The notes beneath the pieces were generated by a model. It saw only the letters and a program-made list of their open reading frames with translations. It searched no databases and had not been told where the DNA came from. This document shows positions 53,061 to 61,870 of a DNA stretch of 64,000 bases, piece by piece; the first letter of the stretch is position 1; each line of letters starts with the position of its first letter. Source of the stretch: AP-15 sp963785565 (GTDB lineage Bacteria > Pseudomonadota > Alphaproteobacteria > ATCC43930 > CGMCC-115725); contig CAWAVV010000039.1 in assembly GCA_963785565.1 (NCBI GenBank), positions 45,552 to 109,551 on the forward strand, written 5' to 3'. The position numbers and the translations under genes were made by a program.

Positions 53061-54858
53061 GTGCCCGTCCCAGCGGTCGAACGAAAACTTGCCGCGATCT
53101 TCGCCGCCGACATCGCCGGCTACAGCCGGCTGATGGGGGCGGACGAGGCCGGCACGCTCGCCCGGCTCAAAGCCCGCCGCGAAATCATGGACCGGCTGAT
53201 CGCGGCGCACCGCGGGCGGATCTTCAACACCGCCGGCGACAGCGTCGTCGCCGATTTCGTCAGCGCGGTCGGCGCCGTGCAATGCGCGGTCGCGGTGCAG
53301 GAGGCTTTGGCCAAGGAAAATGCGGGCATGGCCGAGAGCGAAGCCATGCGGTTCCGCATCGGCATCCATGTCGGTGATGTGATCGTCGAGGGCACAAACC
53401 TGTTCGGCGACGCGGTCAATATCGCCGCCCGGTTGGAGGCGGTTGCCGAGCCCGGCGGGGTATGCGTCTCGGCCACGGTCCGCGATCAGATCGGAAGCAA
53501 ATTGCCGGTCGGGTTCATCGATCTCGGCGGGCAGCAGGTCAAAAACATCGTCCAGCCGATCCGGGTCTACCGGCTCGAGGCGGAAGGCCCCCTCCCTAGC
53601 CCTCCCCCGCAAGCGGCGGGGGAGGGACGTGCGCGCAGCGCGCGGGTGGGGGCTGAACCGGTGCTGCCACTCCCTGACAAGCCGTCGATCGCGGTGCTGC
53701 CGTTCCAGAACATGAGCGGGCGAGCCGGAGCAGGAATATTTCGTCGACGGCATGGTCGAGGAGATCATCACCGCGCTCTCCCGCATCCGCTGGCTGTTCG
53801 TGATCGCGCGCAATTCGAGCTTCACCTACAAGGGCCAAGCCGTTGATGTGAAGCAGGTCGGGCGCGAATTGGGCGTTCGTTACGTGCTCGAAGGCTCGGT
53901 GCGCAAGGCGGGGGGCCGGGTGCGCATTACCGGACAACTGATCGACGCGCTCACGGGCACCCATCTCTGGGCCGACCGATTCGACGGTTCTCTGGAAGAC
54001 ATTTTCGACCTTCACGATCAGGTGGCGTCGAGCGTCGCTGGCGTCATCGAGCCGACATTGCAAGTGGCCGAGATGCGCCGCTCCGCCGCGCGGTCGGCGA
54101 CCGACCTCAGCGCCTATGATCTCTACCTGCGCGCGCTAGCGATCTTTTTTCCTATAACAAGAGATCGAATTTTCGAGGCCTTGGGATTGCTTGAGCAGGC
54201 GATCGCGATCGATCGGCATTACGGGCCAGCGCTGTCCTGGGCGGCAAACTGCCACTTGCGTCTCGTTACCGAAGGCTGGGCCGAAGAGCCGGAGACATCC
54301 CACCGCAAGGCGAGCGATCTTGCTCGGCAGGCACTTGAGGTGGGGGAGAACGACCCGGGCATCCTCGCCAATGCCGCCCAGGTGCTGGCGTATTGCGGCG
54401 AGGATATGGGCGCGATGATCGGGTTGGTTGACCGCGCGTTGGGGCTCAACCCGAGCTTCGCCCGCGGTTGGTCTGTCAGCGGCCTTCTCAGGCTCTGGGC
54501 GGGTCAACCCGATCGTGCGATCGAGAATGTTGAGACCTCGCTGCGCCTGAGCCCACGCGAGCGCATTAGTCAGCCGCTAGCGGTGGCGGGCATGGCCTAT
54601 TTCCATAAACGTCAGTTTGGCGAAGCGGCGGCGAAGCTGCTCCTGGCTATTCAACATGATCCCGGCGATCCCAACTCATATCGCTATCTCGCCGCCTGCT
54701 ATGCACATATGGGGCGGCTCGACGAAGCGGGCGCGATTGTCGCCCGGCTGCGGGCCATAACAGCTCTGGTCGTGCCGAGCGGTCTTCCTTTGCGTAACCC
54801 AGGGGACCGCGAGCTTTACCTGTCGGGCCTGCGCCTGGCGGCCGGCGAGACGACATGA
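53061..54858 (+). pseudogene. Class III adenylate cyclase with C-terminal TPR part, copy 2 (frameshifted)
   Basis: GTG 53061 opens the cyclase domain (AADIAGYSRLM with metal Asp, FRIGIHVGDVIVEG, GDAVNIAARLEAVAEPGGVC). A linker containing a palindromic repeat (PLPSPPPQAAGEG) is followed by SIAVLPFQNMSG. Then one extra G near 53719 shifts the frame; the other frame goes on EPEQEYFVDGMVEEIITALS, FEGSV-like YVLEGSVRKAGGRVRITGQL and TPR-like helices to 54858. The layout (cyclase, TolB-like PD domain, TPR) is common in rhizobia. It would make cAMP; as read the catalytic domain is intact but cut from its sensor part. Confidence 0.87.
53588..53652. repeat. Palindromic repeat inside the adenylate cyclase linker
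   Basis: CCCCCCTCCCTAGCCCTCCC, CGCAAGCG and GGGGGAGGG arms resemble the sufS element, with an additional ACGTGCGCGCAGCGCGCGGG segment before a final GTGGGGG. It is translated as a Pro/Gly/Ala linker between the cyclase and the PD/TPR part, in frame up to the downstream indel. Confidence 0.75.
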
Positions 54859-54922
54859 GCCAGATCCGCCGTCTCGCCGCGAGCTGGAGAACGGGATTTG
54901 CTGTCTAGGAGGGCCGGATACC

Positions 54923-56101
54923 ATGAAGCGAAGCGATCGACGCATCCTGACGTCGCATGCCGGGAGCCTGCCGCGGCCGGAGGCGCTGCTCGAAGTCAAC
55001 CGCCCGAAACTTACCGGCGAGGCCTATGACGAGAAGCTTTACGCCGAACGGCTGTCGGCCGCGGTCGAGGAGATCTGCCGCAAGCAGGCGGAAACCGGCG
55101 TCGATGTGATCAACGATGGCGAGTTCGGCAAGGCGAGCTTTGGCGCCATCGATTACGGCGCGTGGTCGAGCTATGCCTGGGCCCGCCTCAGCGGCTGGGA
55201 GCCGGGCGAGCCGGGCCGCCTGCCGGCGCTCGCCGGGCGCCGCGACCGCCAGAAATTCGCCGAATTCTACGCCGAGCTCGACGCCACAGGTTTTCGGTCG
55301 TCGAGTTCGCTCGGCGGGCGGCCTCCGGTGTTCACCGGCCCGATCGCCTATGTCGGCCAGCAGGCGGTGCGCGCCGATCTCGCGAACTTCAAGGCGGCAT
55401 TGGCCAAGGTCACGGCGGAAGAGGGGTTTATCACCGCCGTCGCGCCCGGCAGCTTCGCGCGGCGGCAGAACCGGTATTACGACTCGGACGAGGCGTTTCT
55501 GTACGCCCTCGCCGAGGCATTGCGCGAGGAATACCAGGCCATCGTCCAAGCGGGGTTTGTGTTGCAGCTCGACGACCCCGGACTGCCGGACACCTGGGAC
55601 ATGGCCAGCCCGGAGCCGAGCGTCGCGGACTACCGCAAATTTGCCGAATTGCGGGTCGAGGCGCTGAACCATGCGCTGCGCGACCTACCCGAGGACCGGA
55701 TCCGCTATCACATCTGCTGGGGCAGCTGGCACGGGCCGCATACCACCGACCTGCCCTTGAAGCATATCGTCGACGTGCTGCTGAAAGTTCGGGCCGGGGC
55801 GTTCTCGATCGAGGCCGGCAATGTCCGTCACGAGCACGAGTGGAAGGTGTGGCAGGACGTCAAATTGCCCGATGGTAAGATCCTGATCCCGGGCGTCGTC
55901 AGCCACGCCACCAACGTCGTCGAGCATCCCGAGGTCGTCGCCGACCGCATCCTCAATTTCGCCGGGGTCGCCGGTCGCGAGAATGTCATCGCCGGCACCG
56001 ATTGCGGCCTCGGCGGCCGGATTCATCCGCAGCTGGTCTGGGCCAAGCTCGAAGCGCTGGTTGCCGGCGCCCGGCTCGCGACCGGCCAGCTGTGGCGGTA
56101 A
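54923..56101 (+). CDS. Cobalamin-independent methionine synthase II-like protein, copy 1
   Basis: 392 residues, intact. C-terminal-domain-only MetE family (TIM barrel): TSHAGSLPRPEALLEVN, DVINDGEFGKASF, LDDPGLPDTWDMA and zinc-ligand region YHICWGSWHGPH with GTDCGLGGRIHPQ near the end. Such short MetE-like proteins may move methyl or alkyl groups to thiols; methionine synthesis itself is not proven because the N-terminal half of MetE is absent. It follows the cyclase copy 2 by 65 bp. About 97% identical to copy 2 (58762). Confidence 0.93.
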   Translation: MKRSDRRILTSHAGSLPRPEALLEVNRPKLTGEAYDEKLYAERLSAAVEEICRKQAETGVDVINDGEFGKASFGAIDYGAWSSYAWARLSGWEPGEPGRLPALAGRRDRQKFAEFYAELDATGFRSSSSLGGRPPVFTGPIAYVGQQAVRADLANFKAALAKVTAEEGFITAVAPGSFARRQNRYYDSDEAFLYALAEALREEYQAIVQAGFVLQLDDPGLPDTWDMASPEPSVADYRKFAELRVEALNHALRDLPEDRIRYHICWGSWHGPHTTDLPLKHIVDVLLKVRAGAFSIEAGNVRHEHEWKVWQDVKLPDGKILIPGVVSHATNVVEHPEVVADRILNFAGVAGRENVIAGTDCGLGGRIHPQLVWAKLEALVAGARLATGQLWR

Positions 56102-56525
56102 GGCGGGGCGTCGGCGCACCCGCGGCCGACTGCAAGGCCGGTCAGAGGCTTTCCGAACAAATTGAATCGCGCTCACCCCCTCCCAACCCCCCCCATCAAG
56201 GCAGGGCTGTCCGGGAAACCGCAACAGGTTGTAGATGCGCTATATGCGCAATCGCAAGCAGGGTGAGGTGGGTGACGCCGCAAACTGCCTCATCGGCCCC
56301 CCTCACCCTTCCCTCTCCCCCCGGCCGGCGGGAGGAGAGGGGTAAAAAAGTGGCTCGGGGAGATAAATTTCGCGGTAAGACAAACCCCCGATTTTTCCTC
56401 GGACACCCCGCCATTAAGGGGGAGGGCCGGTGTGCGTACCCCATTTGTACTCCCGCCCCCATGACGGGGGCGGGTCGGCGTGGGGGTGATGCCTGCCGAG
56501 TGCATCGACTCGGTCGAAAACCGTT
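56102..56525. repeat. Repeat-rich spacer between MetE-like copy 1 and COQ7 copy 1
   Basis: No gene. Starts with CACCCCCTCCCAACCCCCCC and a disrupted half of the CCCCC/GGGGG palindrome, then about 211 bp absent from unit 2 (including CCTCACCCTTCCC...GGAGGAGAGGGG), then the matching right half (AAGGGGGAGGG). A perfect stem CCCGCCCCC-ATGAC-GGGGGCGGG lies at 56452-56474, between the convergent genes, where it may act as a bidirectional transcription barrier. Confidence 0.75.
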
Positions 56526-57077
56526 CTAGAAGCGGGTCGAGAGCCAGATCGCGAGCCGCGATCCGGTCTTGATCACCGCGTTGAGCGGGTCGCAGCCCGG
56601 CGTGTCCGCGGCTCCCATGGCAATCGCGATGTCGCGATGCGCGATCTCATCATCGCGGAAGGAGAGGATCGTTTCGGTCAGCGCGGGATCGGCGTCGGCG
56701 AGGCGTTGGGCCTGATCGTGGTAATGCTCGTCAATGACTTCTTCGACCGCAACCGTGCAGGCCATCGCCCCCCGCTCACCGAGCAGGGCGGTTGCCGCGC
56801 CGAGGGCGTAGCCGGCAACCGACCACAGTGGATGCAGCAAGGTCGGCCGCACCCGGCGCTCGTGCAGCAATGTCTCGAAGGCGGCGAGATGGCGTTGCTC
56901 CGCCTCGGCCATCCGGCGGATCTCGCCGGCGGCACGACCCCGCCGCAGCACATCGAGCTGGCCCTTATAGATCCGCGTCGCGCCAAACTCACCGGCGTGA
57001 TCGACCCGCAGCATGCGCGCGATCTCTGTCGCCGGTACAGGGTCGCCGGGCAACCGGTGGCGGGGAGCGTCGCTCAC
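56526..57077 (-). CDS. coq7: Demethoxyubiquinone hydroxylase COQ7/CLK-1, copy 1
   Basis: 183 residues from GTG 57077, which overlaps the dsbB stop (GTGA). Di-iron ligands: HAGEFGATRIYKGQ, RMAEAEQRHLAAFE (ExxH), EEVIDEHYHDQ and FRDDEIAHRDIAI (ExxH). The enzyme hydroxylates demethoxyubiquinone in the late ubiquinone pathway. Third gene of a yqaA-dsbB-coq7 unit. The longer frame to 57506 is a shadow of dsbB. Nearly identical to copy 2. Confidence 0.94.
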   Translation of the reverse strand: MSDAPRHRLPGDPVPATEIARMLRVDHAGEFGATRIYKGQLDVLRRGRAAGEIRRMAEAEQRHLAAFETLLHERRVRPTLLHPLWSVAGYALGAATALLGERGAMACTVAVEEVIDEHYHDQAQRLADADPALTETILSFRDDEIAHRDIAIAMGAADTPGCDPLNAVIKTGSRLAIWLSTRF

Positions 57078-57589
57078 GTGATCCTCCGGCCGATCCCGCG
57101 GCGCCCAGTGCCGCGAAGCCGGAGCAACATCGCGAGGCAGATGCCGACCATCGCCAGCGAGGCGAGGAGGTTCCAGCCGGCAAGCGAGATCCCGAACAGC
57201 GACCACGCCGGCTCGTCGCAGCGCACCGGCTGTTGATGAAGCAGCTGCGCCTTCAGCGCTTCCAGAGTGGTCGGGGTGCCGGCCGCCGCGGTGCAGGCGC
57301 TCGGGCCGGCGAACCAATGCTGCTCGACGCCGACGTGATAGAACGCCAGCGCGCTGCCGATGACGAAGACCGCAGCCAGCATCAGCGCGATTCGCGGCGA
57401 TGTCGGCCGCCTGGAGGTCGTCGTCGCGACGAGTGAGATCGCGATCGCCGCGATCCACGGCCAGCGCTCTTTGAGGCACAATTCGCAAGGGGCGAGCCCG
57501 CCCCAATATTGCGACAGCAGCGCGCCGCCGAGCACCACCGCGCTCGCGGCCAATACGAAGATCGGAAAGGCGCGGGCCCGGGTCGTCAT
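57074..57589 (-). CDS. dsbB: Disulfide bond formation protein DsbB, copy 1
   Basis: 171 residues from ATG 57589 with four membrane helices. Redox pairs C35/C38 (LAPCELCLKERWPW) and C99/C124 (GPSACTAAAG, VRCDEPAWS) are in the two periplasmic loops. DsbB passes electrons from DsbA to ubiquinone, linking it to the ubiquinone-forming coq7 directly downstream. Intact, unlike copy 2. Starts 4 bp after the YqaA-like stop. Confidence 0.93.
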   Translation of the reverse strand: MTTRARAFPIFVLAASAVVLGGALLSQYWGGLAPCELCLKERWPWIAAIAISLVATTTSRRPTSPRIALMLAAVFVIGSALAFYHVGVEQHWFAGPSACTAAAGTPTTLEALKAQLLHQQPVRCDEPAWSLFGISLAGWNLLASLAMVGICLAMLLRLRGTGRRGIGRRIT

Positions 57590-57593
57590 GCCG

Positions 57594-58172
57594 TCATAGA
57601 TAGCGCAAGGCGACAAAGCCGCCAACGAGGGCCGCAGCGAACAAACTTGTCACCAGCATCAGCCGGCGCTCGATGAACTCGCGCACGGGCTCGCCAAAGC
57701 GCCACAGCAATGCGGCGAGCAGGAAAAACCGCAGGCTGCGCGAGACCAATGAGGCGAAGGCGAAGGGAATTATCGGGAATTGCGCGACGCCGCTGGCGAT
57801 CGTGACCAGCTTGTACGGGATCGGGGTCAGCCCCTTGATGATGATGATCCATACGCCCCACTGGGCAAACGCCGCCTTCAGCGCATCATAGCGGCCCATC
57901 GCATGGTAGAATTCGAGGATCGGCCGGCCGATCGCGTCGAACAGGAAATAGCCGATCGCGTAGCCGAGAAAGCCGCCGAACACGGACATGATGGTGCACA
58001 ACCCGGCGAGCAGAAACGCCCGACGCGGCCGCGCCAGGATCATCGGGATCAGCAGCAGGTCGGGCGGCAGCGGAAAGAACGAGCTCTCGGCAAAGGCGAC
58101 CAGCGCCAGCGCCGCCGTCGCGTAGCGGCTGGCGGCGAGCGCCAAGGTCCGGGCATAGAGGCGGCTAAGCAT
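57594..58172 (-). CDS. YqaA/SNARE-associated (DedA-like) membrane protein, copy 1
   Basis: 192 residues from ATG 58172 (MLSRLYARTLALAASR). Membrane protein with AESSFFPLPPDLLLIPMILA (the DedA/VTT entry motif), GGFLGYAIGYFLFD and KGLTPIPYKLVTIASGVA, conserved in YqaA/VTT-domain proteins, a group of putative lipid scramblases or transporters. First gene of the yqaA-dsbB-coq7 unit. Copy 2 at 61222-61800 is 98% identical. Confidence 0.92.
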   Translation of the reverse strand: MLSRLYARTLALAASRYATAALALVAFAESSFFPLPPDLLLIPMILARPRRAFLLAGLCTIMSVFGGFLGYAIGYFLFDAIGRPILEFYHAMGRYDALKAAFAQWGVWIIIIKGLTPIPYKLVTIASGVAQFPIIPFAFASLVSRSLRFFLLAALLWRFGEPVREFIERRLMLVTSLFAAALVGGFVALRYL

Positions 58173-58242
58173 GCAAAAAGGGCGAGGCGTGCAATGGGGC
58201 GGGGTTAGTGGTGAGGACCCAGGCGGCAGCACCCTCACACGA

Positions 58243-58695
58243 TCAGGACGCTGTGGCCGAGATGGCGACCCCCTCGTAGAGTTCCGCCATCGATACCCGC
58301 AGCTCCACCGACGCCAGAGACAGTATCGCCGAGGCGCCGCGCACCAACTCGGTTACCCACCGATCGTTTTCGCGGCGATGCAGTTCGGCGTAAAGGCTGT
58401 CGGCGTCGATCAGCAGGATCTCGTGCGCGCTTTCGATCTGTCGATAGACCGGAAGCTTGACGCGGCGGTCGTGGCGCTCGGTGCTCGGAGACAAGATCTC
58501 AACGATCAGGATCGGATCCATGATTGCCTGCCGGCCCGGTTCGTTCGGCCGGCAAGTGACCGCGAGGTCGGCGACATAGTACAAATCCGCTCGATCGGGG
58601 CGCAGCACCCCAGCCTCGATCTGGACGTTGCAGGGCCGGCGTCTGAGAGCTGTATCGATCGCAAGCCCAGTCGCATCGAAAAGGCGAGGTGCCAT
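58243..58695 (-). pseudogene. Uma2 (DUF820) endonuclease-fold protein, copy 1, 5' truncated
   Basis: Residues from about TALRRRPCNVQIEAG to the end (ADLAVTCRP, DPILIVEILSPSTERHDRRV with PD-(D/E)xK-like acidic residues) match copy 2, but the first 60 or so residues (MSLDEFLRWDDG, YELIDGFPLAMAPP) are missing. They are replaced at the duplication junction by DNA upstream of the second MetE-like gene. A frame from ATG 58695 is possible but its start residues (MAPRLFDATG) are foreign. The antisense extension up to 59865 is an artefact. Confidence 0.82.
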
Positions 58696-58761
58696 GAGCC
58701 AGACCCGCCGTCTCGCCGCGAGCCGAAGAACGGGATTTGCCATCTGGGAGGGCCGGATACC

Positions 58762-59940
58762 ATGAAGCGAAGCGATCGACGCATTCTGACGTCGCATGCC
58801 GGGAGCCTGCCGCGGCCGGAGGCGCTGCTCGAAGTCAACCGCCCGAAACTTACCGGCGAGGCCTATGACGAGAAGCTTTACGCCGAAAGGCTGTCGGCCG
58901 CGGTCGAGGAGATCTGCCGCAAGCAGGCCGAAACCGGCGTCGATGTGATCAACGATGGCGAGTTCGGCAAGGCGAGCTTTGGCGCCATCGATTACGGCGC
59001 GTGGTCGAGCTATGCCTGGGCGCGCCTCAGCGGCTGGGAGCCGGGCGAGCCGGGCCGTCTGCCGGCGCTCGCCGGCCGCCGCGACCGCCAGAAATTTGCC
59101 GAGTTCTACGCCGAGCTCGACGCCACGAGTTTTCGGTCGTCGAGTTCGCTCGGCGGGCGGCCTCCGGTGTTCACCGGCCCGATCGCCTATATCGGCCAGC
59201 AGGCGGTGCGCGCCGACCTCGCGAACTTCAAGGCCGCATTGGCCAAGGTGACGGCGGAGGAGGGGTTCATCACCGCCGTCGCGCCCGGCAGCTTCGCCCG
59301 GCGGCAGAACCGGTATTACAACTCGGACGAGGCGTTCCTGTACGCCCTCGCCGAGGCATTGCGCGAGGAATACCAGGCCATCGTCGAGGCGGGGTTCGTG
59401 TTGCAGCTCGACGACCCCGGACTGCCGGACACCTGGGACATGGCCAGCCCGGAGCCGAGCGTCGCGGACTACCGCAAATTTGCCGAATTGCGGGTCGAGG
59501 CGCTGAACCACGCGCTGCGCGGCCTCCCCGAGGAGCGGATCCGCTATCACATCTGCTGGGGCAGCTGGCACGGGCCGCATACCACCGACCTGCCGCTGAA
59601 GCATATCGTCGATGTGCTGCTGAAGGTCAGGGCCGGGGCGTTCTCGATCGAGGCCGGCAATGTCCGTCACGAGCACGAGTGGAAGGTGTGGCGCGATGTC
59701 AAGCTGCCCGAAGGCAAGATCCTGATCCCGGGCGTCGTCAGCCACGCCACCAACGTCGTCGAGCATCCCGAGGTCGTCGCCGACCGCATCCTCAATTTCG
59801 CCGGCGTCGCCGGGCGCGAGAACGTCATCGCCGGCACCGATTGCGGCCTCGGCGGGCGGATTCATCCGCAGCTCGTCTGGGCCAAGCTCGAAGCGCTGGT
59901 TGCCGGCGCCAAGCTCGCGACCAGCGAGTTGTGGCCGTAA
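58762..59940 (+). CDS. Cobalamin-independent methionine synthase II-like protein, copy 2
   Basis: 392 residues, intact, same length as copy 1. Differences are scattered single substitutions (for example DATSFRS for DATGFRS, LRGLPEER for LRDLPEDR, TSELWP end for TGQLWR), not clustered in the zinc-ligand region, which is unchanged. Both copies therefore look functional. Its leader carries the same GGAGGGCCGGATACC ribosome region. Confidence 0.93.
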   Translation: MKRSDRRILTSHAGSLPRPEALLEVNRPKLTGEAYDEKLYAERLSAAVEEICRKQAETGVDVINDGEFGKASFGAIDYGAWSSYAWARLSGWEPGEPGRLPALAGRRDRQKFAEFYAELDATSFRSSSSLGGRPPVFTGPIAYIGQQAVRADLANFKAALAKVTAEEGFITAVAPGSFARRQNRYYNSDEAFLYALAEALREEYQAIVEAGFVLQLDDPGLPDTWDMASPEPSVADYRKFAELRVEALNHALRGLPEERIRYHICWGSWHGPHTTDLPLKHIVDVLLKVRAGAFSIEAGNVRHEHEWKVWRDVKLPEGKILIPGVVSHATNVVEHPEVVADRILNFAGVAGRENVIAGTDCGLGGRIHPQLVWAKLEALVAGAKLATSELWP

Positions 59941-60151
59941 GGCGCGGGTCGTCGCACGCCCGCGGTCGAACGCAAGGGCAGTTAGAGCGATTTCCGATCA
60001 AGTTGAACCGCGCTCACCCCCTCCCAAACCCTCCCCCATCAAGGGGGAGGGCTTCAATCAGCGCTCCTATTTGTACTCCCGCCCCCATGACGGGGGCGGG
60101 TCGGCGTGGGGGTGATGCCTGCCGAGTGCATCGACTCGGTCGAAAACCGTT
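59941..60151. repeat. Palindromic repeats between MetE-like copy 2 and COQ7 copy 2
   Basis: CACCCCCTCCCAAACCCTCC then CCC-ATCAA-GGGGGAGGG (60015-60049) is an intact member of the palindromic family found in sufS. The stem CCCGCCCCC-ATGAC-GGGGGCGGG is at 60078-60100. No gene is present. Confidence 0.78.
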
Positions 60152-60703
60152 CTAGAAGCGGGTCGAGAGCCAGATCGCGAGCCGCGAGCCGGTCTTGATC
60201 ACCGCGTTGAGCGGGTCGTAGCCCGGCGTGTCCGCGGCTCCCATGGCAATCGCGACGTCGCGATGCGCGATCTCGTCATCGCGGAAGGAGAGGATCGTTT
60301 CGGTCAGCGCGGGATCGGTGTCGGCGAGGCGTTCGGCCTGATCGTGGTAATGCTCGTCGATGACTTCCTCGACGGCGACGGTGCAGGCCATCGCCGCCCG
60401 CTCGCCGAGCAGGGCGGTTGCCGCGCCGAGGGCGTAGCCGGCAACCGACCACAGTGGATGCAGCAAGGTCGGCCGCACTCGGCGCTCGTGCAGCAATGTC
60501 TCGAAGGCGGCGAGATGGCGTTGCTCCGCCTCGGCCATCCGGCGGATCTCGCCGGCGGCACGACCCCGCCGCAGCACATCGAGCTGGCCCTGATAGATCC
60601 GCGTCGCGCCAAACTCGCCGGCGTGATCGACCCGCAGCATGCGCGCGATCTCCGTCGCCGGTACAGGGTCGCCGGGCAACCGGTGGCGGGGAGCGTCGCT
60701 CAC
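60152..60703 (-). CDS. coq7: Demethoxyubiquinone hydroxylase COQ7/CLK-1, copy 2
   Basis: 183 residues from GTG 60703. Same di-iron motifs as copy 1 with a few substitutions (YQGQ for YKGQ, AERLADTD for AQRLADAD); all metal ligands are kept. The start overlaps the dsbB copy 2 stop (GTGA). Intact. Confidence 0.94.
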   Translation of the reverse strand: MSDAPRHRLPGDPVPATEIARMLRVDHAGEFGATRIYQGQLDVLRRGRAAGEIRRMAEAEQRHLAAFETLLHERRVRPTLLHPLWSVAGYALGAATALLGERAAMACTVAVEEVIDEHYHDQAERLADTDPALTETILSFRDDEIAHRDVAIAMGAADTPGYDPLNAVIKTGSRLAIWLSTRF

Positions 60704-61217
60704 GCGATCCTCCGGCCGATCCCGCGGCGCCCAGTGCCGCGAAGCTGGAAAAACATCACGAGGCAGATGCCGGCCATCGCGAGCGAGGCGAGGAGGTTCC
60801 AGCCGGCAAGCGAGATCCCGAACAGCGACCAGGCCGGCTCGTCGCAGCGCACCGGCTGCTGATGAAGCAGCTGCGCCTTCAGCGCTTCCAGAGTGGTCGG
60901 GGTGCCGGCCGCCGCGGTGCAGGCGCTCGGGCCGGCGAACCAATGCTGCTCGACGCCGACGTGATAGAACGCCAGCGCCGCTGCCGACGGCAAAGACCAG
61001 CAGCCAGCAGCAGCGCGATCCGCGGCGATGTCGGCCGCCTGGAGGTCGTCGTCGCGACGAATGAGATCGCGATCGCCGCGGTCCACGGCCAGCGCTCTTT
61101 GAGGCACAATTCGCAAGGGGCGAGCCCGCCCCAATATTGCGACAGCAGCGCGCCGCCGAGCACGACGGCGCTCGCGGCCAATACGAAGATCGGAAAGGCG
61201 CGGGCCTGGGTTGTCAT
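60700..61217 (-). pseudogene. dsbB: DsbB, copy 2 (net +2 bases, frameshifted)
   Basis: Starts MTTQARAFPIFVLAASAVVL at 61217 and keeps the first Cys pair (LAPCELC), then derails after ALLLAAG. Relative to copy 1 there is an extra base near 60979 and another near 61000. The second Cys pair (SACTAAAG, VRCDEPAW) and C-terminus remain in another frame. Length is 518 versus 516 bases. Only the copy 1 gene can make complete DsbB. Confidence 0.88.
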
Positions 61218-61221
61218 GCCG

Positions 61222-61800
61222 TCATAGATAGCGCAAGGCGACAAAGCCGCCAACGAGGGCCGCAGCGAACAAACTCGTCACCAGCATCAGCCGGCGCTCG
61301 ATGAACTCGCGCACCGGCTCGCCAAAGCGCCACAGCAATGCGGCGAGCAGGAAGAAGCGCAGGCTGCGCGAGACCAATGAGGCGAGGGCGAAGGGAACTA
61401 TCGGGAATTGCGCGACGCCGCTGGCGATCGTGACCAGCTTGTACGGGATCGGGGTCAGCCCCTTGATGATGATGATCCATACGCCCCATTGGGCAAACGC
61501 CGCCTTCAGCGCATCATAGCGGCCCATCGCATGGTAGAATTCGAGGATCGGCCGGCCGATCGCGTCGAACAGGAAATAGCCGATCGCATAGCCGAGAAAG
61601 CCGCCGAGCACGGACATGACGGTGCACAACCCGGCGAGTAGAAACGCCCGACGCGGCCGCGCCAGGATCATCGGGATCAGCAGCAGATCGGGCGGCAGCG
61701 GAAAGAACGAGCTCTCGGCAAAGGCGACCAGCGCCAGCGCCGCCGTCGCATAGCGGCTGGCGGCGAGCGCCAAGGTCCGGGCATAGAGGCGGTTAAGCAT
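61222..61800 (-). CDS. YqaA/SNARE-associated (DedA-like) membrane protein, copy 2
   Basis: 192 residues from ATG 61800 (MLNRLYARTLALAASR), intact. Conserved blocks identical to copy 1 apart from a few conservative changes (TVMSVLGG for TIMSVFGG, PIVPFALAS for PIIPFAFAS). Upstream of the frameshifted dsbB copy 2 and intact coq7 copy 2. Confidence 0.92.
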   Translation of the reverse strand: MLNRLYARTLALAASRYATAALALVAFAESSFFPLPPDLLLIPMILARPRRAFLLAGLCTVMSVLGGFLGYAIGYFLFDAIGRPILEFYHAMGRYDALKAAFAQWGVWIIIIKGLTPIPYKLVTIASGVAQFPIVPFALASLVSRSLRFFLLAALLWRFGEPVREFIERRLMLVTSLFAAALVGGFVALRYL

Positions 61801-61870
61801 GCAAAAAGGGCGAGGCGTGCAATGGGGCGGGGTTAGTGGTGAGGACCCAGGCGGCAGCACCCTCACACGA

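Larger units (their letters stand above)
50905..53351. repeat. Tandem duplication A, unit 2
   Basis: Second copy of the CoA-transferase / transglutaminase-like / cyclase-5' block. Its cyclase is complete except for one frameshift, so this unit represents the ancestral right end, while unit 1 has lost the cyclase 3' part. Confidence 0.92.
54853..58690. repeat. Tandem duplication B, unit 1
   Basis: Contains MetE-like gene, spacer, COQ7, DsbB, YqaA-like gene and a 5'-truncated Uma2 gene. The offset to unit 2 is 3838-3839 bp for the MetE part and 3626-3628 bp after it, because unit 1 carries about 211 extra bases in the MetE-COQ7 spacer. The junction with unit 2 is near 58680-58691, inside the Uma2 gene. 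Confidence 0.9.

Noticed and set aside
58700..59865. Upstream extension of the Uma2 copy 1 frame to 540 codons
   Set aside because: It runs antisense through the second MetE-like gene; only the part up to about 58680 is Uma2.
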